Origin: Xestospongia muta
Lineage: Eukaryota; Porifera; Demospongiae; Haplosclerida; Petrosiidae
Direction: 5' to 3'
DNA length: 64,000 nt
NCBI GenBank assembly: GCA_963693285.1
Contig: OY848928.1
Span: forward strand, 1,612,501 to 1,676,500
Position numbers and translations under genes: made by a program. Shown in pieces: positions 37,701-49,204 of the stretch; the stretch's first letter is position 1; each line of letters starts with the position of its first letter. The notes beneath the pieces were generated by a model. That model made no database searches. It was given only the letters and a program-made list of their open reading frames with translations, and was not told the DNA's origin.

Positions 37701-40700
37701 ATATCTCTTTTATCTACTATGATTATATTATGATGAATTCCTATACTGTATTCTACATTTAAGGAAGTAAGTAAGAACACATGTTAGTATTATGTATTGA
37801 TTAATTGTGTATTCATTATTAATTATTGTTTCTCTCTTGTTTATGTACTATGATCATATTATGCTGATATTCTATACTGTATCCTTTTTATTTAGTATGT
37901 AAGTATAAACACACATTAGTTTTATGTATTGTTTAATTGTGTATTCATTATTAATCATTGTTTATATCTCTTTTATCTACTATGATGATGTTATGGTGAC
38001 ATCCTACACTGTATGTCTCTTTTATTTAGTGTGTAAGTATAAACACACACATTAGTATTATGTATTTTTTAATTTTATATTCATTATAAATCATTGTTTT
38101 ACTCTCTTGTTTCTACTATGATAATATTATGATGACATCCTACTTGCATCCTTTTTAATCAGACTGTAAGTATTAAAACACATTAGTAAAATGTATTTTT
38201 TAATTTTATATTCATTATTAATCATTGCTTTTTTCTCTTTTATCTATTACAATCATATAATGATAACATCCTACACTGTATCCTTCTTATTCAGCCTGTA
38301 AGTATTAACACACATTGGTATTATGTATTGTTTAATTGTGTTTTCATTATTTATCATTGTTTTTCTCTCTTTTATCAACTATGATCATATAATGATAACA
38401 TCGTACACTGTATCCCAATTTTTTAGATTGTAAGTATTAACACACATTAGCATTATGTATTGTTTAATTATGTATTCATTATTAATCATTGTTTCTCTCT
38501 CGTTTATGTACTATGATCATATTATGATGATTTCCTATACTGTATTCTTCTTATTCAGCTTGTAAGTATAAACACACATTAGTATTATGCATTGTTTAAT
38601 TTTGTATTCATTATTTATCATTGTTTTTCTCTTTTTTATCAACTATGATCATATAATGATAACATCGTACACTGTATCCCAATTTTTTAGATTGTAAGTA
38701 TTAACACACATTAGCATTATGTATTGTTTAATTATGTATTCATTATTAATCATTGTTTCTCTCTCGTTTATGTACTATGATCCTATTATGATGATTTCCT
38801 ATACTGTATTCTTCTTATTCAGCTTGTAAGTATAAACACACATTAGTATTATGCATTGTTTAATTGTGTATTCATTATTTATCATTGTTTTTCTCTCTTT
38901 TATCAACTATGATCATATAATGATAACATCGTACACTGTATCCCAATTTTTTAGATTGTTTAATTATTTATTCATTATTAATCATTGTTTCTCTCTCGTT
39001 TATGTACAATGATCATATTATGATAACATCCTACACTGTATCCTTTTAATTCAGCCTGTAAGTATGAACACACATTAGTATTACGTATTGTTTAATTGTG
39101 TGTTCATTATTAATCATTGTTTTTCTCTCTTTTATGTATATGATCATATTATGATCACAACCTATTCTGTGACCTTATTCAGTCTGTAAGTATTAAAACA
39201 CATTAGTATTTTGTATTGTTTAATTGTGTATTCATTATTAATCATTGCTTTTCTCTTTTATCTATAACAATCATATTATGATAACATCCTACACTGTATC
39301 CTTCTGATTCAGCCTGTAAGCATTATCACACATTAGTATTATATATTGTTTAATTGTGTATTCATTTTTTATCATTGTTTTTTCTCTTTTATCTACTACG
39401 ATCATATTTATGATGACATCCTACACTATATCCCACTGTTTAGGTTGTAAGTATTAACACACATTAGTATTATGCATTGTTTAATTGTGTATTCATTATT
39501 TATCATTGTTTTTCTCTCTTTTATCAACTATGATCATATAATGATAACATTGTACACTGTATCCCAATTTTTTAGATTGTTTAATTATTTATTCATTACT
39601 AATCATTGTTTCTCTGTCGTTTATGTACAATGATCATATTATGATAACATCCTACACTGTATCCTTTAAATTCAGGCTGTAAGTATTAACACACATTAGT
39701 ATTACGTATTGTTTAATTGTGTGTTCATTATTAATCATTATTTTTCTCTCTTTTATGTATATGATCATATTATGATCACAACCTATACTGTGACCTTATT
39801 CAGTCTGTAAGTATTAAAACACATTAGTATTTTGTATTGTTTAATTGTGTATTCATTATTAATCATTGCTTTTCTCTCTTTTATCTATAACAATCATATT
39901 ATGATAACATCCTACACTGTATCCTTCTTATTCAGCCTGTAAGTATTAACACACATTAGTATTATGTATTGTTTAATTGTGTTTTCATTATTTATCATTG
40001 TTTTTCTCTCTTTTATCTACTACAATCATATTTATGATGACATCCTACACTATATCCCACTGTTTAGGTTGTAAGTATTAACACACATTAGTATTATGCA
40101 TTGTTTAATTGTGTTTTCATTATTTATCATTGTTTTTCTCTCTTTTATCAACTATGATCATATAATGATAACATCGTACACTATATCCCACTTTTTTAGG
40201 CTGTAAGTATTAACACACATTAGCATTATGTATTGTTTAATTATGTATTCATTATTAATCATTGTTTCTCTCTCGTTTATGTACAATGATCATATTATGA
40301 TGATTTCCTTTACTGCATTCTTCTTATTCAGCTTGTAAGTATAAACACACATTAGTATTATGCATTGTTTAATTGTGTATTCATTATTTATCATTGTTTT
40401 TCTCTCTTTTATCAACTATGATCATATAATGATAACATCGTACACTGTATCCTTCTTATTCAGCCTGTAAGTATTAACACACATTAGTATTATGTATTGT
40501 TTAATTGTGTTTTCATTATTTATCATTGTTTTTCTCTCTTTTATCAACTATTATCATATTATGATAACATCCTACACTGTATCCTTCTTATTCAGCCTGT
40601 AAGTATTAACGCACATTAGTATTATGTATTGTTTAATTGTGTTTTCATTATTTATCATTGTTTTTCTCTCTTTTATCAACTATGATCATATTATGATAAC

Positions 40701-43700
40701 ATCGTACACTGTATCCTTCTTATTCAGCCTATAAGTATTAACACAAATTAGTATTATGTATTGTTTAATTGTGTTTTCATTATTTATCATTGTTTTTCTC
40801 TCTTTTATCTACTATGATGATGTTATGGTGACATCCTACACTGTGTCTCTTTTATTTAGTGTGTAAGTATAAACACACACATTAGTATTATGTATTGTTT
40901 AATTGTGTATTCATTATTTATCATTGTTTTTTTCTCTTTTATCAACTATGATCATATAATGATAACATCGTACACTGTATCCCAATTTTTTAGATTGTAA
41001 GTATTAACGCACATTAGCATTATGTATTGTTTAATTATGTATTCATTATTAATCATTGTTTTTCTCTCTTTTATCAACTATGATCATATAATGATAACAT
41101 CCTACACTATATCCTTTTTATTCAGCCTGTAAGTATTAACACACACTAGTATTTTGTATTGTTTAATTGTGTATTTATTATTAATCATTGTTTATCTCTC
41201 TTTTATCTACTATGATGATGTTATGGTGACATCCTACACTGTGTCTCTTTTATTTAGTGTGTAAGTATAAACACACACATTAGTATTATGTATTTTTTAA
41301 TTTTATATTCATTATTAATCATTGCTTTTTTCTCTTTTATCTATTACAATCATATAATGATAACATCCTACACTGTATCCTTCTTATTCAGCCTGTAAGC
41401 ATTATCACACATTAGTATTATGTATTGTTTAATTGTGTATTCATTATTAATCATTGTTTTTCTCTCTTTTATCAACTATGATCATATAATGATAACATCG
41501 TACACTATATCCCACTTTTTTAGGCTGTAAGTATTAACACACATTAGCATTATGTATTGTTTAATTATGTATTCATTATTAATCATTGTTTCTCTCTCGT
41601 TTATGTACAATGATCATATTATGATGATTTCCTTTACTGCATTCTTCTTATTCAGCTTGTAAGTATAAACACACATTAGTATTATGCATTGTTTAATTGT
41701 GTATTCATTATTTATCATTGTTTTTCTCTCTTTTATCAACTATGATCATATAATGATAACATCGTACACTGTATCCTTCTTATTCAGCCTGTAAGTATTA
41801 ACACACATTAGTATTATGTATTGTTTAATTGTGTATTCATTATTTATCATTGTTTTTCTCTCTTTTATCAACTATGATCATATATTGATAACATCGTACA
41901 CTATATCCCACTTTTTTAGATTGTAATTATTATCACACATTAGTATTATGTATTTTCTAATTGTGTATTCATTATTAATCATTGTTTTTCTTTCTTTTAC
42001 CTACTATGATCATATTTATGATGACATCCTACACTATATCCCACTGTTTAGGTTGTAAGTATAAACACACATTAGTATTATGCATTGTTTAATTGTGTAT
42101 TCATTATTTATCATTGTTTTTCTCTCTTTTATCAACTATGATCATATAATGATAACATCGTATACTGTATCTCAATTTTTTAGATTGTAAGTATTAACAC
42201 ACATTAGTATTATGTATTGTTTAATTATGTATTCATTATTAATCATTGTTTCTCTCTCGTTTATGTACTATGATCATATTATGATAACATCCTACACTGT
42301 ATCCTCATTCAGCCTGTAAGTATTAACACACATTAGTATTATGTATTGTTTAATTGTGTGTTCATTATTAATCATTGTTTTTCTCTCTTTTATGTATATG
42401 ATTATAACATGATCACAACCTATACTGTGACCTTATTCAGTCTGTAAGTATTAAAACACATTAGTATTTTGTATTGTTTAATTGTGTATTCATTATTAAT
42501 AATTGCTTTTCTCTCTTTTATCTATAACAATCATATTATGATAACATTTTACACTGTATCCTTCTTATTTAGCCTGTAAGTATTAACACACATTAGTATT
42601 ATGTATTGTTTAATTATGTATTCATTATTAATCATTGTTTCTCTCTCGTTTATATACTATGATCATATTATGATGACTTCCTATACTGTATCCTTCTTAT
42701 TTAGGATGTAAGTATGAACACACATTAGTATTATGCATTGTTTAATTGTGTATTCATTATTTATCATTGTTTTTCTCTCTTTTATGTACTATGATCATAT
42801 TATGATAACATCCTACACTGTATCCTCATTCAGCCTGTAAGTATTAACACACATTAGTATTATGTATTGTTTAATTGTGTGTTCATTATTAATCATTGTT
42901 TTTCTCTCTTTTATGTATATGATTATAACATGATCACAACCTATACTGTGACCTTATTCAGTCTGTAAGTATTAAAACACATTAGTATTTTGTATTGTTT
43001 AATTGTGTATTCATTATTAATAATTGCTTTTCTCTCTTTTATCTATAACAATCATATTATGATAACATTTTACACTGTATCCTTCTTATTTAGCCTGTAA
43101 GTATTAACACACATTAGTATTATGTATTGTTTAATTATGTATTCATTATTAATCATTGTTTCTCTCTCGTTTATATACTATGATCATATTATGATGACTT
43201 CCTATACTGTATCCTCCTTATTCAGCCTGTAAGTATTAACACACATTAGTACTATGTATTGTTTAATTGTGTATTTATTATTAATCATTGTTTTTCTCTC
43301 TTATTAACTACTACAATTATAGTATGATGCTTCCTACACTGTAGGAATCTGTACCTTGTGTTATTTGATATTAAGAATTTAAAATGAACTTTACATATTG
43401 CAATTCTAGGTTTCTAATTTGAATACTCATAGTGAAAAACTCAACATCAGATCGTTTAAACAATTCAAGACAATCATAGTTATGGATTTCATTATAATTA
43501 TAAATTATATTAACTTTTAATGTGTTTTAATAATTCCTGTCTCTTGTTTTTATTTTATAGGCTATAAATGTCAGTGTTGTGGAAGGTAAGATTATTTATT
43601 AACTTTTTAGTAGTTATTCATTAAAAATGGCAGTCTGTACAGACAGTACAAGGAGAGAGAAAGTTCGAAGAAGAAATTAGCATTACCACAGTTGATCTCC

Positions 43701-46430
43701 TTCTCAACTGGTTGTCTAATATTCATATTCGTCTTGCAAAGTACGATGAAAAGGGAGCACTCTTAAATTATCCTCGTGTACTATGCATTGGTACACATGG
43801 TGACAAGCTCAAGGAAAAGGGCCAAACATATGACCAAAAGATACAAGAAATTGAGTCATATTGCAAAGGAAAACCATTTGAAGTCCTTATTAATGGTTTT
43901 CACATTGTTGATAATACCACTGCTGGGAGTGGTGAAGGTGAAGATATCAATTTCTCTAAAGTGCGAAGTGCAATACGTGATTTCACCTACAACAAGCTTA
44001 TTGTCAAAACACCAATTAGCTGGGTACTCTTTCGTAAAGTTATTCAAGCTCTCAAAGCAAATGTTATTAGTCTTGAAGAAGCTCATGCCATTGGTATTGC
44101 ATGTAAAATACCGAGTGATGTTGTTCCCAAAGTACTCTTTTTTTACCATGACTTAGGTGTGCTTTTGTTCTACCCTCATATTTCTGGTCTAGAAAATGTA
44201 GTCATTCTCAGTCCAAAATGGTTTGTTGATGTCCTTGGTAGGGTGTTAACACTAAAAGGAAGAGAAAACCATCAAACTCGGCTTATGTGGGACTTATTAC
44301 GTGAGAAGGGAATACTTGTTCAACCTCTCTATGTAGCTGCTTGGAGAGAAGTTGAAGGTCTTGATCCAAAGTCATTGATTAATTTATTGGTTTGCTTTCG
44401 CCTTGCTGCTGAAGTGAAGACAGATCAATTTTATGATCTCAGTGTAAAACAATACTTCTTACCTTTAGTATTGCCTTTAGCTAAGAAAGCATCGGTTTCA
44501 CCAGGATACATTGAAAGAGCTACTCCTTTGCATCTCACATTTAGAACTGAGTTTGTCCCACCAGGTTTTTTTATTCGTTTTATTACAGCAATTGCAGAAT
44601 CACCGTTATGTGAGATCAGCTTTGATAAAGGAGTATATCGCAATCGAATAAATATTGAATTTGGAGACCCAACAATTGATGAAGTAATTTTAAGTGAGCT
44701 ACCTCATGCTATTCAAGTTGATGTCCGTCGATATGCACCTGAAAGTGATGGTCTTGACAAATTTACTAATGTCTGCCAAAAATTGTGTAATTTAGTTAAA
44801 GAAGTAGCTAAAGAAGTTGACAAATGTCTATTTGCCTGTGATGATGTTGCTGGCAATGATGAGTCTGGTAAAGTATTCAAAGAAGTTCGATTTGTATGTG
44901 CTGCACCAGAGTGTCAGTCTACTTCAGGTTGTCATTATTTAAAGCACAAGAAAGGTCAGACTTGTGATCTATATCTACGTTGTAAAAACAGTGATGAGCA
45001 TCGCAAAGTTTTACCTGAAGAAGCCCTCTGGTTTCCTGACAAGAGCACTGTGTTGAATGTAAGTATTAGTATTATTTGTATATACATAAGCATTAAATAT
45101 TTTCATGATTACAGAAAGCAACCACATTGTATCAAAAGGAGCTGCTAGATATTAGCAAAAAGATTTCAAACCAAGAGAAATTATATGAGCTTGCTGCATG
45201 TTTGGAAATGACACAGAATTTTAATGTCATTCTTCAAGATCCTTCTAAGCAGAAACGAGCTGGCTTTGAACTATTGTATGAGTGGGTAAATAATAAAGGA
45301 GGTATACGTGATGAAATGGTAGAAGTTTTACAAGAAATAGATCTACCACAACTTGCTGAAATGTAAGATATTTTATTATGAGAAACAATATTAATGTCTT
45401 TTAAATCAAATTAAGGGTGAAGGAAAGTGAGTATGATCCTGAAAAGTTAGGCAATAAGAAGAGTCAAAAAAAGGTTAGTAGTAAGATAATTCAGTTTGCT
45501 TTACATAACAGTTATTATACAGGATCACCGAAGACCGCTGGTAAATCCAATTAATATACGACCTACAAGTTTTCAATTTGCCAGCTATGATTTTGCTATC
45601 CCTCAGTCTCCTGAATCAATAATCACACCTACAACTTTGATATCTGATATTGATCTTATGCGATGCACTTGTCATATTCATGGCAATGTATCCCTTCTCG
45701 CTGGTTATCTTGGTATCAAATCTGCAACTTTAAAGGAGATTGAGCGTGACTACAGAGAAGTAGAGACACAAGCATATTGGGTACTGAAAAAATGGCAAGA
45801 AAATACCACAAGCAATGGTCATCAAACTAATCTTCATGACATGCTGCAAGTATTAGGATTTCACAAAGCTGCTGAAAGGTACTTTGCTTATTGACAAGAC
45901 ATATAATATGTTATTGTTTTTTATTAGTTTGATAAAACCAGAGCTGCCACTATCAAGTGAAAGTCTGCCACAAAATGAAACTCCACCATCAAGTGAAAGC
46001 CTACCACCAAGTGATATTCCATTGGCAAATACAATTAGTATGCTTCCTGCCAGTTTTGATTCTGGTACCCCTCAATCTCCACCTACAACTACTTTAATAC
46101 GTAATGTTGATCTTTTACGATGTACTCGTCATATTCATGGAAATATATCCATCCTTGCTGGTTCTCTTGGTATTGCTTCTGCAAATTTACAAGAAATTAA
46201 GTGTGAGTATGAAGAAGTAGAGACACAAGCTTATTGGGTACTGAAGAAATGGCAAAAAACCACAAGCAATGCTCATCGAGATGATCTTCATGATGTCCTG
46301 CAAACTTTAGGATTTCACAAAGCCGCTGAAAGGTATCTTTGCTTATTGTATGTATGATATATAATTGTTTTTTATTAGTTTGATAGACCCTGAACTATCA
46401 CCATCAAATGAAAGTCCACCATCAAGTTAA
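34755..46430 (+). CDS. Roc-COR-Death gene with deleted P-loop half (gene 5, possibly a pseudogene)
   Basis: Exons: 34755-34790, [array 4 microexons], 43561-43585 (AINVSVVE), then Roc-COR sequence from about 43628 to 45058, 45115-45362, 45416-45473, 45523-45878, 45928-46332, 46379-46430. The intron after 43585 runs straight into the middle of the large exon at [11 protein letters not shown]. The acceptor, P-loop and switch II are missing. If the AG at 43609-43610 is used, translation meets TAA at 43622. From 43628 the frame is open for about 475 codons with THGD, the COR-like region and Cys motif. Three Death-like domains follow, one more than gene 1. The tail stops at TAA 46428-46430; a CaaX-like sequence lies just beyond with one base missing, so the prenylation site is lost. 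Confidence 0.65.
36067..36876. mobile_element. TTAA-flanked inverted-repeat element next to array 4
   Basis: The left end CTTCGCTGTG follows TTAA at 36063-36066. The right end CACAGCGAAG precedes TTAA at 36877-36880. Length is about 810 bp. A TTAA target duplication is typical of piggyBac-type elements. No transposase is recognisable; the longest open frame (83 aa, - strand) has no known domain. It is probably non-autonomous. It abuts the first unit of array 4. Confidence 0.7.
36890..43345 (+). repeat. Microexon-like tandem repeat array 4 (about 49 units, intron 1 of gene 5)
   Basis: Period about 131 bp. Unit layout: 3 nt, GTAAGTATTAACACACATTA, an AT-rich stretch (GTATTGTTTAATTGTG, TTATTAATCATTG), TTTTTCTCTCTTTTATC, TATGATCATAT, TACACTGTATCC, TTCTTATTCAG. 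The 3-nt segments are GAT, GAT, TCT, GAT, GAA, TAT, GAA, TAT, TGT, ACT, CCT, ATT, CTT, ATT, CTT and so on, then mostly CCT, TCT, GTT, GCT, CTT, ATT, TGT. By eye 45 of 49 keep AG-NNN-GTAAG. Two have lost the donor by deletion (near 38955, 39575), one has ATAAGT (near 40732) and one GTAATT (near 41925). No stop triplet occurs. Every intact segment is exactly 3 nt. Confidence 0.9.
42280..43230 (+). repeat. Higher-order repeat of four units within array 4
   Basis: A block of four units (CCT, TCT, CCT, then GAT or CCT) beginning near 42280 is repeated almost letter for letter about 525 bp later from near 42805, including the unusual TATGATTATAACATGATC and CTATACTGTGACCTTATTC. A two-unit block near 37460-37700 is likewise repeated at about 37735-37975. 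This indicates recent homogenisation by unequal exchange. Confidence 0.8.
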
Positions 46431-48590
46431 AGACCATGGAATGCATTGTTCAATATTTTACAGCTTAGAATGATTTAAAATAGTTCTATATAGATTTTTT
46501 CTGTTATCAAATTAAAACTGTATGTATATTGCTAAACTACATTGGACTCCTGTTATTTGTGATTAAGTATCTTTTCTGTTTCTAAGCCATTTTTAATTAC
46601 TTTTTGTGATCATAAAAATTAGTACTTTTTAATGATTTGTTGAACTTCCCATCATAATATAACTCATTAATATAATTTATTATGGTTATTCAAAGCTTAG
46701 TAAAGTTGACTCCACTTACAGATAAATGCTTTGAAATATTCTTTCTGTACAGGTATTTGGGGAGTCTCTCTACACATTTTACTTTATACTCTAAACAGCA
46801 ACATAAATAATGTTTTATTTATGGATGTTTCTTGCAAAAAATGATGAAATGTAGAATGGCAGTACAAACATCTGAAACAAGACTACATTCATGTATTTGT
46901 GATGAGTATAGGAATGATGGTATAAAAATCCTTATATATCAACCACACAATAGAGTCTCACTGAACATGTATAGGACCTTATATTGTGGCTACTATGCAA
47001 GGATTTTATACTGTCATTCATACTGTACATAGTTTTCTTTGTGCTATCATCCCTGCATTTTAAAATTTTTTACGTAGTTGTTTGTATTACTCTTTTAGAA
47101 AACAACCACTTTTATAGTGGTATTTCTATAGTCTGAATGTATACGTATAAATATATATGTAAATAAGTAACTAGAATAATTGAACCATTAATTTTAGAGT
47201 AAAAAATAAATTAGACTTTACTATCTATATATATTTCATTGAACTAACCAAGCAAATACTTTGAAATACACATCCAATCACAGACCCTGCCTTTTTCTTT
47301 GAGATTACTGGAATGTTTACAATTACGGAAACGTTATCCTCTTCTTATAACAGAAAAATGAAGCTAAAAACACTTGATTAAGATCAGGAACCATTTTCCT
47401 TCTCTTGAACAATAATTTAATCTCGTCCCCAGACTCCCACTGTGATTGGGCATCTGGGGACGAGACTATAATTAAAATTTCTCTCTTAATAAAATGACGT
47501 CTCTCGGGAAGACTACATCCAAGCTGTAAAATAACTACAATCGTTGTTAAAGTACTTGAAATAAAACCTCATATAAAACATAAATTTCTGTATGAAATTA
47601 ATCTTTAAAAGCCTTCTAGTTTTATAGTTACCATGAAGCAAACAGAAGAAAGAAAAAAGAACATTGTGCCATCTCTGCATAGACAATGTTGTCACCTATC
47701 TGATATTCATGATGTAATTAGCCAAAATGTCAATGGATGTCGCTGACATAGTGCAATGATTGGATTATATGACATTTGTGGTATTACCCTGAATACATAC
47801 ATACTCTACTATATATGAATACCCTATAGTTGTATGTGGCTTTGTCTGTCTAGCCTGCTTTTAATGGATGAATCAGTGTGGTCTCTGTAACTATATATCT
47901 CAATATAATATGTACTGTAGATACATATAAAAGTGCAAAAATGACATTTTTGTAAACATAACAATTGGTATATTTTTAATAGTACAAGATAGAAACATAG
48001 GGCCACATGAGTCAAAAGCTACCATACACAGTTTCTCTATGTTAACAGTACACCTGCCCTTTGTTTACAAGATCATAGACACCTTGTGAGAGCAGATCTT
48101 TCATAAATCAGTAGATTGAGACTGACAACTTCATAACTTTTTCGGCAAAAGAATGTACTGCACTGACAATAGTGACATTAGTGACTTTTTAAGTCTATTT
48201 CTTGTACCTCAATCATCATAGTTTTCTAAATTTATTTTTTCTATAGTGATCAGGCCTTTTGAAACCATATACATAATTCAATCAATGTAGTGAAGCTAAG
48301 TCCCATATTATTTTTGACCTACAATTTGTGTGATGATATACAGTAGGTGTGCTAAATAAAGCTAGGTTTATGATTCAGTTATGTTAGATCTATGTCAGTT
48401 TTATAGTTTCGATATGATTAGGTTTGGCAGAAAGAATGATGTCACCTCTGATATTCAGTTGAGTATGTGACTTTTGCAAAACATAATGAAGTTATTAAAA
48501 TGCCAGTAATAATTGAGGCAGGCTCTCGATGGTAAGACTAATGAATCCATACCCATTTATTATGACTGTAAGCAATGCTAACACAAACAG
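46431..48590. other. Intergenic region between the GTPase and TIR clusters
   Basis: No gene recognised. About 47690-48480 resembles 52800-53470, both upstream of TIR genes (for example GCAGATCTTTCATAAATCAG near 48091 against GTGGATCTTTCATAAATTAG near 53165), so this is a duplicated TIR-gene upstream block. Confidence 0.55.
47421..47465. repeat. Short perfect hairpin element
   Basis: TCTCGTCCCCAGA and TCTGGGGACGAGA form a 13-bp perfect inverted repeat around a 19-nt loop. It is unusually GC-rich for the region. Likely a tiny palindromic repeat element; function unknown. Confidence 0.6.
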
Positions 48591-48599
48591 CTATGAATC

Positions 48600-48840
48600 A
48601 AAGCTGTGTAAAACAGCCACAGTCCAGTGAGTGATTACCAAGTTCAGACAAAACAAAACAAAAGAAAGCGTACAACTCTTTGCCTATCAAGCATAAACTA
48701 GAAATTATCGACCTTGTTGAAAATTTACCACCTGACAGGAAAAAGAAAGATATAGCAGCTGAGTTTGGAATCCCTGCTAGCACTTTAAGCAATATCTTGA
48801 AGAGTAAGGAAGCGTTGAGGAGTCACCACAACATTGGAAG
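48600..48840 (+). mobile_element. CENP-B/pogo-type helix-turn-helix fragment (transposase relic)
   Basis: The frame around 48680 reads LPIKHKLEIIDLVEN, then DRKKKDIAAEFGIPASTLSN and ILKSKE. This is the N-terminal DNA-binding domain typical of Tigger/pogo transposases and CENP-B. The reading continues only into unrelated sequence and no DDE core follows, so it is a remnant. Confidence 0.8.
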
Positions 48841-49204
48841 TTTCAATAAGGTTTTAATATTGAACCTCCCTATGATCTACTTGCACATCTGGATAATGCA
48901 AAGTAGAATTAAATACTTTTGGAAAACTCCAAAGCTGAATATATGAAATTCGAAGTAGAATTGGATGTCCACCTTCGGCTTCCGTAGAATTTTCATTTAG
49001 CAACCAAATTTTCTGGTAATTCAAATTTGTTGCTTGGATTTTGAGATTCGAATTATGTGGACTACACTGTACATAAGATTAACGCTCAACACTATATAGT
49101 CTAGCGTAACCAAACCCCCTCATGCAGAGGGAGGGTCTAGCTACGTGAACATTCAACCCTCCAGACCATTATATTCTAATTATCCAATTTTCGGTAATGA
49201 AATA

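Noticed and set aside
36890..43345. CRISPR-like array
   Set aside because: Units are 131 bp and homologous along their whole length, with only 3 nt behaving as a variable part. There are no distinct repeats and spacers of CRISPR size, no cas genes, and the surroundings are eukaryotic.
36890..43345. Plain centromeric or telomeric satellite
   Set aside because: The unit keeps acceptor, three bases and donor in register in about 71 of 84 units, and the arrays always lie in intron 1 of the same gene family or its remnants. This specific structure and location do not fit an ordinary satellite, though a neutral intronic satellite is still possible.
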